Shown here: positions 8,796-17,350 of the stretch, in pieces
Position numbering within the stretch: the stretch's first letter is position 1
Layout of the letters: the number at the start of each line of letters is the position of its first letter
NCBI RefSeq assembly: GCF_002733835.1
Contig: NZ_NVWY01000041.1
Coordinates: 1 to 39,514 of the forward strand
Length of the DNA: 39,514 nt
Reading direction: 5' to 3'
DNA from: Alcanivorax sp.
GTDB lineage: Bacteria > Pseudomonadota > Gammaproteobacteria > Pseudomonadales > Alcanivoracaceae
The notes under the pieces: model-generated
The model's input: the letters and a program-made list of their open reading frames with translations, nothing else
Told to the model about the DNA's origin: nothing
Databases searched by the model: none
Translations under genes and position numbers: made by a program

Positions 8796-10175
8796 GTGAC
8801 TGATGCCTCTTTTGCTTCCCTGCCGCTGTCTGCGGAACTGCTCGCCAACCTGAACACGCTGGGTTACACCACCATGACCCCGGTGCAGGCACAAAGCCTG
8901 CCATTTGTGCTCAAAGGGCATGACGTGATTGCCCAGGCCAGCACCGGCAGTGGCAAGACGGCGGCTTTCGGTCTTGGCCTGCTGCATCCATTGAATCCAC
9001 GCTATTACGGTTGCCAGGCGTTGGTGCTGTGCCCCACCCGGGAGCTGGCCGATCAGGTGGCCGGGGAAATCCGCCGGCTGGCTCGTGGCCCTGGCAATAT
9101 CAAGGTGCTGACCCTGTGTGGCGGGCAACCCATCGGCCCGCAGATTGGCTCGCTGGAACATGGGGCCCAGATCGTGGTGGGCACGCCGGGGCGTGTGCTC
9201 AAGCATTTGAGCAAGGGCACGCTGAGTCTGGAAGGGCTGAACACCCTGGTGCTGGATGAAGCGGATCGTATGCTCGACATGGGGTTTTACGACAGTATTG
9301 CCGAGGTGATCCGGCAGACGCCATCACGTCGCCAGACCCTGTTGTTTTCGGCGACCTATCCGGCAGGAATCAAGCAGCTGGCGGAAACCTTCATGAACAA
9401 CCCCCGGCATGTAGAGGTGGAAGCGCTCCACGATAATAGCCAGATCGAACAGCGCTACTACGAAGTAGAACCTGCTGAACGGGAAGACGCGGTGGCGCGT
9501 GCCATTGCCTGTTTCCGGCCGGTGTCCTGCGTGGTGTTCTGCGTGACCAAAAAGCAATGCCAGGACGTGGTGAACCAGCTTTGCCGGCAGGGGATGTCGG
9601 CCATGGTGCTCAACAGCGACCTTGAGCAACGCGAGCGCGATGAGGTGCTGACGTTGTTTGCCAACCGCAGCCTGTCCGTGCTGGTTGCCACGGATGTGGC
9701 AGCGCGGGGGCTGGATATCGATAACCTGGATATGGTCATCAATGCGGAACTCTCCCATGAGCCGCAGACCCATATTCACCGTGTCGGCCGCACTGGCCGT
9801 GCCGGTGAAAAAGGCCTGGCCATCAACCTGGTAGCGCCACGCGAATCCCGCCGTGCCATGGCCATTGAAGAATTGCAGGGCGCGCCCCTGAACTGGCACC
9901 CGGTGAGCAGCCTCAAACCCCGTGAAGGTGACACCTTACACCCCCCGACAATTACGTTGTGCATCGGCGCTGGCCGCAAGGACAAACTTCGCCCTGGCGA
10001 TATTCTGGGTGCGCTGACCGGTGATGCGGGGATTGCCGGCAACAAGGTGGGCAAGATTACCGTCACGGATTATCAAGCCTATGTGGCTATTGATCGTGAC
10101 AGCGCAGATCTGGCGTTGGAGCGATTATTGAAAGGCAAAATCAAAGGCAAAAACCGGCGCGTTAAAAAGCTGTAA
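8796..10175 (+). CDS. dbpA: ATP-dependent DEAD-box RNA helicase DbpA
   Basis: DbpA is an RNA-stimulated ATPase recognising hairpin 92 of 23S rRNA during large-subunit assembly; 459 residues from a GTG start. Translation starting at GTG 8796 matches the length of the E. coli N terminus. An earlier ATG (8646 or 8736) would add up to 50 residues of unlikely composition. AGG at 8785-8787 may be the ribosome site. Helicase motifs are ASTGSGKTAAF (48-58), PTRELADQ, GTPGR, DEADRMLDMGF (from 154), LFSAT, ATDVAARGLD and HRVGRTGRAG. The C-terminal RNA-binding domain (DbpA type) has RPGDILGALTGDAGI and ends in a basic tail. It stands alone, divergent from the phosphopantetheinyl transferase gene. Confidence 0.93.
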   Translation: MTDASFASLPLSAELLANLNTLGYTTMTPVQAQSLPFVLKGHDVIAQASTGSGKTAAFGLGLLHPLNPRYYGCQALVLCPTRELADQVAGEIRRLARGPGNIKVLTLCGGQPIGPQIGSLEHGAQIVVGTPGRVLKHLSKGTLSLEGLNTLVLDEADRMLDMGFYDSIAEVIRQTPSRRQTLLFSATYPAGIKQLAETFMNNPRHVEVEALHDNSQIEQRYYEVEPAEREDAVARAIACFRPVSCVVFCVTKKQCQDVVNQLCRQGMSAMVLNSDLEQRERDEVLTLFANRSLSVLVATDVAARGLDIDNLDMVINAELSHEPQTHIHRVGRTGRAGEKGLAINLVAPRESRRAMAIEELQGAPLNWHPVSSLKPREGDTLHPPTITLCIGAGRKDKLRPGDILGALTGDAGIAGNKVGKITVTDYQAYVAIDRDSADLALERLLKGKIKGKNRRVKKL

Positions 10176-10188
10176 CCTTTCCCGAGCT

Positions 10189-10213
10189 GTGGCCGGAGAG
10201 TCTCTCCGGCCAC
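10189..10213 (+). terminator. Hairpin after dbpA, probable terminator
   Basis: A perfect 11-bp stem (GTGGCCGGAGA / TCTCCGGCCAC) with a 3-base loop begins 13 bases after the dbpA stop. Only a weak pyrimidine-rich stretch follows rather than a clean T tract, so termination efficiency is uncertain. Confidence 0.6.
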
Positions 10214-10331
10214 TTCCTCCATGCTTGTCATTTTCCCCCGTCAGTTCACGCAGAGTACGCAAGGTTTCTTCAGAGGCGGCCAGATGTTGGTCGTCGATTC
10301 AATGAAACGTGTCTGTATGTCGCCATAACCG

Positions 10332-11333
10332 TTACCGGGCTTTCTGTTGTTCCCACTGTGAGGGAGGAATCCCGAACCAGCGCGAGAATGCTCTGGAAAA
10401 TGCGCTCAGGTCGGCATAGCCGAGCAGGTCGGAAAGTTGGGTGACTTGCAGGGTGGAGTCCCGCAAATAACGCAGTGCCATTTTCTGTCGCGTCTCATCC
10501 AGCACGGCCTGAAAGGACGTGCCGGAATCACTGAGCCGCCGTTGCAGGGTGCGGCGGCTCATGGCCATGCACCGGGCAATGTGGTCCACGGTCACCCGCC
10601 CCTGTGGCAGCAGGTCGCGAAGCAGATTGCTCACATAGCCCGGCAATTCCAGATCCGTGAGGTTCTGCATGGTGTCCAGGTGTTCCCGGATCAAACGGTG
10701 CAGGGTCGGGTCGGCCTGGCTGAGTGGCAATTCCAGTTCTGCCGGTTTCAGGAGCAAGGCCGTGGTATCGCTGTTGAACTGGGGGGAAACGCCCAGCACT
10801 TTCTGATAGGCCGCGAGGGGCGCCTGCCGGGCGTGTTCAAGCAGCATGGGGTGGGGGTGCCAGTTTTCTCCCATCAGTGTCTGCAGCAGCTTGCGGCCAA
10901 CCCCCAGTGCCAGTTCTGCGCCCTGGTTGATGCCGGGCTGGCCCGGCTCCAGCACCCGGTAGGCCAACTGGACCTGGTCACCATACGCACTGACCTCCAC
11001 GTGAGCGGCGCCCATGTGCAGATGGAAGTACTGCTTGAGTTCCGTGAGGGCTTCGCCAACCGTGCGTGCGTTGTTGAGCAGGTACAGAATCGGCCCGAAG
11101 ATCGATACCCCCTGGCTGAGCCCCAGCTTCAGGCCGAACAACGGGTCGCCGCTGCGCGCCGCACTCAGTTTCAACAGCTCCAGAAAACGCCGGTAGGACA
11201 CCAGGCCCTGAAGGTTGTCCAGCGTGTTTTCCGGCAAGCCGGCATCACGCAGCAGCTCGGTGTGTGACAGCCCGTATTCGGCAATCAGGGTGTCGAATCC
11301 ATACAGCGCGGATGCCCTTGCAAAGTCCTGCAT
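10332..11333 (-). CDS. AraC-family transcriptional regulator (OruR-like, arabinose_bd type N-domain)
   Basis: A 333-residue activator-type regulator. The N-terminal two thirds form an effector-binding domain of the kind found in OruR and ArgR-type AraC proteins. The C terminus has two helix-turn-helices: VDHIARCMAMSRRTLQRRL and the signature LSDLLGYADLSAFSRAFSRW followed by FGIPPSQWE. The ATG at 11333 is preferred over one 15 codons upstream because AAGGA lies about 9 bases before it. It is divergent from the cupin gene at 11475, and the 141-base intergenic stretch should hold both promoters, so it most likely controls the cupin-dehydrogenase operon. The inducer is unknown. Confidence 0.9.
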   Translation of the reverse strand: MQDFARASALYGFDTLIAEYGLSHTELLRDAGLPENTLDNLQGLVSYRRFLELLKLSAARSGDPLFGLKLGLSQGVSIFGPILYLLNNARTVGEALTELKQYFHLHMGAAHVEVSAYGDQVQLAYRVLEPGQPGINQGAELALGVGRKLLQTLMGENWHPHPMLLEHARQAPLAAYQKVLGVSPQFNSDTTALLLKPAELELPLSQADPTLHRLIREHLDTMQNLTDLELPGYVSNLLRDLLPQGRVTVDHIARCMAMSRRTLQRRLSDSGTSFQAVLDETRQKMALRYLRDSTLQVTQLSDLLGYADLSAFSRAFSRWFGIPPSQWEQQKAR

Positions 11334-11474
11334 GGTGTTTGTCCTTGGCCCTGCCTGTTGTGGTTGTTCTGGCACCAAATGCTAAATCATTGGCGCACTT
11401 TATCAAGTCCGTGGCCTGGCAGCGGCGCATGATGGCTTTGCGATACAAACAACATCATTTCAGGGAGAGCCAAC

Positions 11475-11990
11475 ATGCTACCGATTACCGTTAAAGATCA
11501 TGACAGCCTGCTGACACTGAACAACAACGATATGCCGGTCTACAAGGACATCATGGTCCCGGGCCTGGATGTTCAGCCGCAGTTCATCGACATCAACCGT
11601 GGTATCTGGGTACTGCGTGTCATGTTCCACCCCGGCGTGCGCCTGCCCATGCATTACCACACTGGCACCGTCCATCTGTGGACCCTGTCTGGCAAGTGGA
11701 ACTATGTGGAATACCCGGACCAGCCGCAGACGGCCGGCTGCTACCTGTACGAGCCTGGCGGCAGCATTCATACCTTCTCGGTACCGGAAGACAACACGGA
11801 AGTGACCGACACCATCATGATGGTGGAGGGCGCCAACGTGAACTTCGACGAGAACGGTGAATACCACAGCATTCTGGACGCCAACTCCATCACCTTGCTG
11901 ATCGAGCAGTACATCCAGGAGAACGGTCTGAAGCCGGCCAACTATATCAAGCCGTCCATGCCGGACTACGCGCCGAATATCAAAGGCTGA
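11475..11990 (+). CDS. Cupin protein of the 2,4'-dihydroxyacetophenone dioxygenase family
   Basis: A 171-residue single-domain cupin. Candidate metal ligands are His60, His62, His67 and His99 in PMHYHTGTVHLW and GGSIHTF. The overall pattern resembles 2,4'-dihydroxyacetophenone dioxygenase, a non-haem iron enzyme cleaving the bond between a keto group and a hydroxymethyl group, but members of this family are often annotated without proof. A strong ribosome site (AGGGAGAG, about 11461-11468) precedes the ATG. It is the first gene of an operon with two dehydrogenases, divergent from an AraC regulator, which points to a catabolic or modifying pathway for a small organic molecule. The actual substrate cannot be told from the sequence. 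Confidence 0.72.
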   Translation: MLPITVKDHDSLLTLNNNDMPVYKDIMVPGLDVQPQFIDINRGIWVLRVMFHPGVRLPMHYHTGTVHLWTLSGKWNYVEYPDQPQTAGCYLYEPGGSIHTFSVPEDNTEVTDTIMMVEGANVNFDENGEYHSILDANSITLLIEQYIQENGLKPANYIKPSMPDYAPNIKG

Positions 11991-12048
11991 AGCGGGCCGG
12001 GAGTCATACGGCTGTATGGCTCCCGCGGTCTGAAAAGGGAGAGTGGAT

Positions 12049-13077
12049 ATGACAACAACAATGCCAGTCGGCTACCACGGGCAGCAGCCCGAGGTGCCGA
12101 AATCCGTCTTCGTGACCGGCGCAGGCGGTTTCATTGGCCGGGCCATCATGGCGCGCTACAAGGCGCTGGGCTGTGAGGTGCGTGGCATGGATCTGCAGCC
12201 GGATGAACGCGCCGGTATCGTGGCCGGTGATATCACTGATCCCGCCGGTTGGGCAGAGCACGCCAAAGGCTGTGACCTGTTCATCCATACCGCAGCGGTG
12301 GTCAGCCTGGCGGCACAGTGGCCGGCGTACCGCAAGATCACCGTGGAAGGCACCCGCAATGCCATCAAAGTGGCGGTGGCCGCCGGGGCAACGCGTTTCG
12401 TGCATTTCTCCTCCATCGCGGCGCTGGGGTATGACTACCCGGATGGCGCGGATGAAACCTGGCCGGTGGTCATCGGCAATGAATACCTTTACGGCGTCGC
12501 CAAGGGAGCCAGTGAGCATGTGGCGCTGGCGGCCCATGCCGCCGGCGACATCGATGTCACGGTGATTCGCCCCGGTGACGTTTATGGCCCCGGTTCCCGC
12601 GCCTGGTTGATCGAGCCGTTGAAGATGGCCAGAGCCGGCCAACTGATCCTGCCGGACAACGGCCAGGGCATGTTTACGCCGGTCTTCATTGACGACTTGC
12701 TCGACGGGATCATGCTCGCCGCCGGTCTGGAGGACGGCAAGGGGCAGATATTCATCCTGTGGGGTGGCGAGGCGGTGTCCTGCAAGGAATTCTTCAGCCA
12801 CCACTGGCGCTGGGCGGGCCGTCAGGGATCCCCGCGCAGTCTGCCTCTCAAGGCGGCGCTGGCGCTGACAAAAGGCATCTGGAAAGTGAATCAGATGCTC
12901 AAGCGCAATGATGAGGTAACACCGGATGCCATGTTGATGTTCACCCGCAAGGGCGGCTTTTCCATCGACAAGGCGAAGCGCCTGCTGGGCTATCAACCCA
13001 AGGTAAACCTGGCGGAAGGCATGCGTCAGTCCGAAGCCTGGTTGAAGGCTTGTGGTGAACTGGAGGACAAGACATGA
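12049..13077 (+). CDS. Extended SDR, NAD-dependent epimerase/dehydratase or 3-beta-hydroxysteroid dehydrogenase-like
   Basis: A 342-residue extended short-chain dehydrogenase. The nucleotide-binding motif TGAGGFIGRAI is near 24-34, and the catalytic Tyr-x3-Lys is in YLYGVAKGASE near 150. The segment VTVIRPGDVYGPGSR is typical of the 3-beta-HSD and sterol-4-carboxylate dehydrogenase branch. The ATG at 12049 is well placed after AAAAGGGAGAG; a GTG six bases upstream overlaps that site. It lies 58 bases downstream of the cupin gene and overlaps the next gene by 4 bases (ATGA), so the three form one transcription unit. Probably oxidises a secondary alcohol; steroid specificity is not established. 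Confidence 0.82.
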   Translation: MTTTMPVGYHGQQPEVPKSVFVTGAGGFIGRAIMARYKALGCEVRGMDLQPDERAGIVAGDITDPAGWAEHAKGCDLFIHTAAVVSLAAQWPAYRKITVEGTRNAIKVAVAAGATRFVHFSSIAALGYDYPDGADETWPVVIGNEYLYGVAKGASEHVALAAHAAGDIDVTVIRPGDVYGPGSRAWLIEPLKMARAGQLILPDNGQGMFTPVFIDDLLDGIMLAAGLEDGKGQIFILWGGEAVSCKEFFSHHWRWAGRQGSPRSLPLKAALALTKGIWKVNQMLKRNDEVTPDAMLMFTRKGGFSIDKAKRLLGYQPKVNLAEGMRQSEAWLKACGELEDKT

Positions 13078-13886
13078 ATCACATCATGATTACCGGTGGC
13101 GGCAGCGGCCTTGGGCTGGGCATGGCGCGCCGTTATCTGGAGCGCGGCATTTCCGTCAGTGTGCTGGACCTGATGGTCAACAACGACAATCAGAACCTGC
13201 TGGACCAGGCCGCCAGTGCCGGCGGCAGTCACTGGGCTTTTTTTGAAATGGACATCACCGATGAGGTGGCGGTCTCCAGAGCTGTTGCCGCTGCGGTGGC
13301 AAAGTTTGGCGCCCCCGAGAAGGCTATCAACTCGGCTGGTGTGGCGATCAACAAGACCCTGGCAGACATGCAACCGGCAGAGTTCCGCAAGGTTATCGAC
13401 ATCAACCTGAACGGCAGTCTGCATTTTGCCTCGGCGGTGGTGCCGCATTTGAAGCAGGGCAGCCGCCTGGCACTGGTTGCCTCGTTGGCAGGCATTACCA
13501 GCAACTACGGTTACAGCGCCTACGGTGCCTCCAAGTTTGGCGTTGTGGGGCTGGCCACTGCACTGCGCTATGAATACGAACCGCTGGGCATTCACCTTAG
13601 CTGCATCTGCCCGCCAGAAGTTCACACACCGCTGGTGGACAAGGAGCGCCAGGAAGGCAACCCGATTTCCCTCGAGCTGAAGAAAACGGCGGGCTGTATG
13701 GACCCCGATGTGGCCTGTGACCAGATCGTGGCAGGGCTGGATGCCGGCAAGTGGATGATCATCCCCGGTGCCCTGGGAAAAGTGACAGGGTTTGTGGCCC
13801 GTCATCTACCCGGCTTGTTTAATGCCTACATTCAAATGATGGTCAAGAAACTGATGCGGCAACACCCGGTCAGCCGACCGACCTGA
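13074..13886 (+). CDS. Classical short-chain dehydrogenase/reductase (3-ketosphinganine reductase-like)
   Basis: A 270-residue classical SDR. The cofactor motif TGGGSGLG is at 6-13, an NSAG motif near 86, the catalytic Ser in SLAGITSNYGY, and Tyr-x3-Lys in YGASKFG. The stretch YEYEPLGIHLSCICPPEVHTP is reminiscent of 3-ketodihydrosphingosine reductases, which reduce long-chain ketones. The C terminus has a hydrophobic patch (PGALGKVTGFVARHLPGLF) that could associate with membrane. It overlaps the upstream dehydrogenase by 4 bases (ATGA) and is followed 34 bases later by a strong terminator, so it is the last gene of the AraC-linked operon. The substrate is unknown; a lipid-like ketone is a guess. 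Confidence 0.82.
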   Translation: MNHIMITGGGSGLGLGMARRYLERGISVSVLDLMVNNDNQNLLDQAASAGGSHWAFFEMDITDEVAVSRAVAAAVAKFGAPEKAINSAGVAINKTLADMQPAEFRKVIDINLNGSLHFASAVVPHLKQGSRLALVASLAGITSNYGYSAYGASKFGVVGLATALRYEYEPLGIHLSCICPPEVHTPLVDKERQEGNPISLELKKTAGCMDPDVACDQIVAGLDAGKWMIIPGALGKVTGFVARHLPGLFNAYIQMMVKKLMRQHPVSRPT

Positions 13887-13920
13887 TTTCCTGTCTCGCA
13901 AGATAGCGACACTCCGCTAT

Positions 13921-13953
13921 GCCCCCGCACCCGATGGTGCGGGGGCTTTTTTT
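13921..13953 (+). terminator. Rho-independent terminator of the cupin-SDR operon
   Basis: A perfect 11-bp stem (GCCCCCGCACC / GGTGCGGGGGC) with a CGAT loop is followed immediately by seven T residues. It ends the transcription unit beginning at 11475. Confidence 0.93.
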
Positions 13954-14364
13954 GGTTTTATCACGCATTTACGGGAATTGAGACTGGGTTGATGTAGGTG
14001 GTCTGACGTTTAAAACAACCTAGTCCGCTTGATATCGCCTGCGGCCGTTTCGCCGGACAGAACTCGTGTTACATGACAGAAGCGAATGGCCTCATTGCCG
14101 CTGTGACCTTGATCTACCCGTATCATCGCAGTAACCGTGCCTGTGCGGCCGACGCCACCCTTACATCGAATGAGTATTTTCAGTCTATAGGCTGCCCACG
14201 CCAGATACCGTTGCGTGTCAACATGATAGTTTCGAGAAACTGAATTAGTATGTGGCTGGGGAATAAATGGGGGGCGCCACCGTATTGATTAGCGGGGCAG
14301 CCATTAAAGTGTATCGCTTATCGCGTCCATACAGGACGCTGTTTGATTACTCTCGGACCACATT
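13954..14364. other. 411-base intergenic stretch without recognised genes
   Basis: I see no open frame with a ribosome site, no RNA gene and no strong repeat here. The stretch precedes a lipoprotein gene and presumably carries its promoter, but I could not identify convincing -10 and -35 boxes. Confidence 0.5.
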
Positions 14365-15819
14365 ATGACAACAACACTGCGCGACAGCCTGGTATGCCTG
14401 GTCGCCCTGATGGCGGCCGGCTGTGGAGGTGGTTCCTCATCCAGTGGCGGCGCCGACACGCAAACCACGAGCAGCGCGCCAAGCCAGGCCTGGTTTTATG
14501 ATGCTGACGGCGCGCAGGTGGCGCGTATGCAGTTCCAGTACCCGGACGAACTCACGATCAATGTGCAGCTTCACTCTGTCGGGCCAGACATGACCTGGGA
14601 TACCGGGGATGATACGTCGCATCCCTATCTTCAGTGCCAGTACATGTCGGCGCCGACCCCGTTGCTGCGCTATCCGGATCTGTATTTTCATGGTATGGCA
14701 GGCTCGCCTACGGGAGCGACTGGACTGGCAGCTTTAGGCCTTTCGAATAACGGCCCGATGAAATGCCCGATACGTAACGGTCGACGACTGCAGCAAGAGT
14801 CCGGTTACGTAACCGGACTGCTCATGCCTGCCTTTGACTTTGCTTACAGTTACCACATCAATGCCGAACTTGAGCATTTTGGCAGGACTGCAACGGAGGT
14901 GATCGGCTACGAATTTGTCGGCCTGGACACAACGGTTGCCGAGGTATTGGCGTTGTCAGAATTTACCTCTGATATCGACCTCACCACGGTGGATGAGCCT
15001 GATCTGCCAGCCATCGTCGATCACACGCAGACCAATACCGTCAGCTTCGATGCCGAGCAGCGGCCCTTGAGCATTGACCTCGCTGCCGATAGCGCCTGGA
15101 CCGCTGTGCTTGAGGAATACTGCATGGATACTGATCCAATTGCCGTCTCAATCAAGCTTCTGAGGGGATGCTCTTCCGCCTATCAAGCACGGTCCTACCG
15201 CTATCTGGATGATAGCGTCGAACAGGATACTCAACGCTACAACGGCTCAACGTCCGCAGGCTTATATACCTACACCGCCACTCGCCTGGCCGACCGGGTC
15301 ATCGTCCATCCCGGTACCGCCGATGCCGGTCCTGAATCGGAGGGGGATTACGAGTCCTATCTCTTTAATGAGTCAGAACAAGTGACGGCCAAGGTGCGAA
15401 GCTCATACGGCAAAGACGGGATTTGGGGCACGGAAGACGACCAGCAAGAAGCTCGCGAGACTTACCATTATGATCAAAATGGCAGGCTCTCCGAAGTGGG
15501 CCACTTCGGGTCGATAATCCGGAAGTATGGTTACTACAACGATGGGAAATTGAAGCGGGTTGACCACGTTCATAGTGAGTCCGACGTCCCCTGGGAGCGA
15601 ACGCTGGTCTCCTATCGGCAGGGCGCGCCAGCGAAGATCACCGTGCAGAGTCGCGAAGACGACGGGAATGATGGCTATGTGCTGCAGACGCGTATAGTAA
15701 TGGAATTTGCGCCCAGCGAAGAAAACTGGCCCGAACTGTTCTCACCCGTCCCCCTTTTCCCCGAATTCCGGACGCCGCCCAGTATTGATGAGCTGATGCG
15801 CTTTCAGCCGATAAGGTGA
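14365..15819 (+). CDS. Predicted lipoprotein of unknown function with YD-like segments
   Basis: A 484-residue exported protein. The N terminus is a lipoprotein signal peptide with cleavage before Cys20 (LMAAGC), followed by a glycine/serine-rich linker (GGGSSSSGG), so the mature protein should be membrane-anchored. The body has no domain I recognise with confidence. Segments such as YHYDQNGRLSEVGHF and YGYYNDGKLKRVDHV resemble the Tyr-Asp (YD/RHS) repeats of surface and toxin proteins, suggesting beta-rich architecture, but there are only a few. The ribosome site is weak. It stands alone between a strong terminator and its own terminator at 15832, just outside the left end of the integrated element. 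Confidence 0.72.
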   Translation: MTTTLRDSLVCLVALMAAGCGGGSSSSGGADTQTTSSAPSQAWFYDADGAQVARMQFQYPDELTINVQLHSVGPDMTWDTGDDTSHPYLQCQYMSAPTPLLRYPDLYFHGMAGSPTGATGLAALGLSNNGPMKCPIRNGRRLQQESGYVTGLLMPAFDFAYSYHINAELEHFGRTATEVIGYEFVGLDTTVAEVLALSEFTSDIDLTTVDEPDLPAIVDHTQTNTVSFDAEQRPLSIDLAADSAWTAVLEEYCMDTDPIAVSIKLLRGCSSAYQARSYRYLDDSVEQDTQRYNGSTSAGLYTYTATRLADRVIVHPGTADAGPESEGDYESYLFNESEQVTAKVRSSYGKDGIWGTEDDQQEARETYHYDQNGRLSEVGHFGSIIRKYGYYNDGKLKRVDHVHSESDVPWERTLVSYRQGAPAKITVQSREDDGNDGYVLQTRIVMEFAPSEENWPELFSPVPLFPEFRTPPSIDELMRFQPIR

Positions 15820-15831
15820 TCAAGTAAATAT

Positions 15832-15862
15832 AAGCGGTTCAGATGGGACCGCTTTTTCTTTC
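15832..15862 (+). terminator. Terminator after the lipoprotein gene
   Basis: A 7-bp stem (AAGCGGT at 15832-15838, ACCGCTT at 15848-15854) runs into TTTTTCTTTCT, 13 bases after the lipoprotein stop. Confidence 0.8.
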
Positions 15863-15984
15863 TATAGAAGGGCTATTGCCTGTCAAAAACTGCGGCGGTC
15901 ATTTTATGCAGCATGTGAAGTACAAGCTGCCAGTTGCAGGCAGCTCATGCTACACACTAGGAGATCGGAAACAGGAAAGAAAAT

Positions 15985-16030
15985 TGGTGGGCCCACCAGG
16001 ACTTGAACCTGGGACCAATCGATTATGAGT
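15985..16030. repeat. Left attachment site: displaced 3' fragment of the tRNA gene
   Basis: All 46 bases are identical to 29814-29859, covering the CCA end, acceptor 3' strand, T arm, variable loop and 3' half of the anticodon arm. The sequence diverges immediately after the anticodon (GAGTTGG here, GAGTCGA in the gene), so this is not a functional tRNA. Confidence 0.95.
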
Positions 16031-16151
16031 TGGCAAGGTATACCGCAAAGCCAGCAAAATCAAGAGTAGGGTGACGTAGCTAGCCGTAATGGAAAGTATT
16101 TTTAAAACAGTAAGTTAGCGTAATTATCCGAAAGCAGTCAAAGCGTATGAG

Positions 16152-16168
16152 TGTACCTGTACTGTACC
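16152..16168. repeat. Candidate integrase arm-type sites, left end
   Basis: TGTACC occurs twice (16152-16157 and 16163-16168) about 120 bases inside the left attachment site. The same hexamer occurs twice about 115 bases inside the right one. The symmetry suggests integrase binding sites; the motif is short, so chance is not excluded. Confidence 0.35.
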
Positions 16169-16288
16169 TTTTTTCGATTCGGTATAGTGTCTCTAGAATT
16201 CGTGCTGTGGAAGCTGCCCTGACGGTTGCCGTTAATGAAGAAGTCATTCTTCGGAGCGGGGTAATAACGTTAGGCTATGGAGAGCGGA

Positions 16289-16705
16289 ATGAAGGACTCA
16301 ACATTCACTAGCGTCTGGGATGCCATCGAGGACGACCCTGCAGAGCGGGAAGACCTCAAGGCCCGTAGCAATGCCATGATGCGGCTGAAAGCGCATATCG
16401 CGGCCAAGGGCTGGGATGCCGGAACTGCAGCAGCAGAGCTGCAGGTAGACCTGTTCCTGGTGGAGTGCTTGCTGAAAGGCCGGATCGGCCAGCTCGACCA
16501 GGAAAGCCTGGCATCAATGCAGCGGGCTGCAGAGATCAGCACAAAGGTCGTGCTGACGCCGTTTGACCCGGTTGACTACCTGGACAGTGAAGAAGCGATA
16601 GCAGAGTTCATCGAGGCGGCGAGGGAAACCGAGGACGAGGAATACATTGCCCATGCCAACCAGGTGGCTGACCGGGCAAGGCGCAAACTTCTAGTTACTC
16701 GATAA
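16289..16705 (+). CDS. Chimeric antitoxin-like protein: HTH_37/XRE domain joined to a HI1420-type N-terminus
   Basis: 138 residues from the ATG at 16289, chosen because GGAG lies 6 bases upstream; an ATG 12 bases earlier overlaps that site. Residues 1-80 (FTSVWDAIEDDPAEREDLKA, then RLKAHIAAKGWDAGTAAAEL) match the N-terminal and helix-turn-helix pattern of HigA2-type antitoxins. Residues about 90-130 (TPFDPVDYLDSEEAIAEFIE) match the N terminus of a different family, the HI1420-type addiction module antidotes, but the protein stops where that family's own helix-turn-helix would begin. No toxin gene adjoins it: 246 bases upstream hold none, and downstream is the convergent pemK, overlapping by 11 bases. 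Probably a fusion or remnant acting at most as a DNA-binding antitoxin. Confidence 0.7.
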   Translation: MKDSTFTSVWDAIEDDPAEREDLKARSNAMMRLKAHIAAKGWDAGTAAAELQVDLFLVECLLKGRIGQLDQESLASMQRAAEISTKVVLTPFDPVDYLDSEEAIAEFIEAARETEDEEYIAHANQVADRARRKLLVTR

Positions 16706-17057
16706 ATTTCTCAATAACGCTATCGGCTCCGATCAAAGGGATAATCCGCACCAGCACCTGGTCCATGACCCCCGATTCGGCTTTGGCGATGAACTCAGCC
16801 TTCCGATCTTTCCAGGAGAGCGTTTGGATCAGGCTTGAGGCCGCCACAGACGGTTTGTCCAGGTTCTTTACGGCGACCTCGGTGGCAGCCCCTCGAATGC
16901 TTGTACTGATGGGGCAGCAAATCAGGAGCCCTGTTTGCTTGTTGTACTGCTTGGAAGACAGAACCAGGGCGGGCCGGTATTTGCCAATTTCTTTGCCCCT
17001 GGTCGGCTCGAAATCCAACCAGATGATGTCATTACGATCCGGGACGAACTGAGCCAT
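16695..17057 (-). CDS. PemK/MazF-family type II toxin (mRNA interferase)
   Basis: Predicted sequence-specific endoribonuclease that cuts mRNA when its antitoxin is lost; 120 residues. The N terminus (DIIWLDFEPTRGKEIGKYRPALVLSS) is the classical MazF/PemK beta-strand and catalytic-loop pattern with the conserved RPALVLS. CPISTSIRG and the later SSLIQTLSWKDR fit strands carrying the conserved Thr/Ser residues. The ATG at 17057 overlaps the antitoxin stop by one base (TGATG), arguing for translational coupling and against the TTG one codon earlier. With the antitoxin it forms an addiction module that would stabilise the element. Confidence 0.9.
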   Translation of the reverse strand: MAQFVPDRNDIIWLDFEPTRGKEIGKYRPALVLSSKQYNKQTGLLICCPISTSIRGAATEVAVKNLDKPSVAASSLIQTLSWKDRKAEFIAKAESGVMDQVLVRIIPLIGADSVIEKFIE

Positions 17058-17317
17058 CAAGCCCCCATTTCAGAAGCAGAGGGCTGGGCCAGCTCGTCCG
17101 CATGAGCGCCATGGGCATCAAGCCCTTTCAGCAGGTCAGCTTCCGAGAAAGGCAGGTTAACCTTGCGGGGAGCCTTCTGCGCGGCCTCAATAACGATTTT
17201 TCCGGCCTTTACATCAATGCTGATCGAACTGGATACATCCAGCTTCGCTAGTGCCAGAATCTTGCTGGGGAGCCGTACAGCGGCGCTGTTCCCCCAGCGT
17301 TTGATTTCACTTTGCAT
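17057..17317 (-). CDS. PemI/MazE-family antitoxin (AbrB fold)
   Basis: 86 residues from the ATG at 17317, which has GAGG about 7 bases upstream; an ATG 11 codons earlier lacks a site and would sit close to the promoter. The N terminus (SEIKRWGNSAAVRLPSKIL) is the swapped-hairpin AbrB DNA-binding signature. The C-terminal part is acidic and probably wraps the toxin. It is first in an antitoxin-toxin operon with the toxin at 16695. A promoter overlapped by direct repeats lies just upstream, as expected for autorepression by the complex. Confidence 0.88.
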   Translation of the reverse strand: MQSEIKRWGNSAAVRLPSKILALAKLDVSSSISIDVKAGKIVIEAAQKAPRKVNLPFSEADLLKGLDAHGAHADELAQPSASEMGA

Positions 17318-17350
17318 GGCAACCTCGCCTCTATGCCTGTAGCTACACAT

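Noticed and set aside
15985..16061. A second tRNA gene at the left end
   Set aside because: Only the 3' 46 bases match. The 5' half cannot form the acceptor, D or anticodon stems, so it is the attachment-site remnant.
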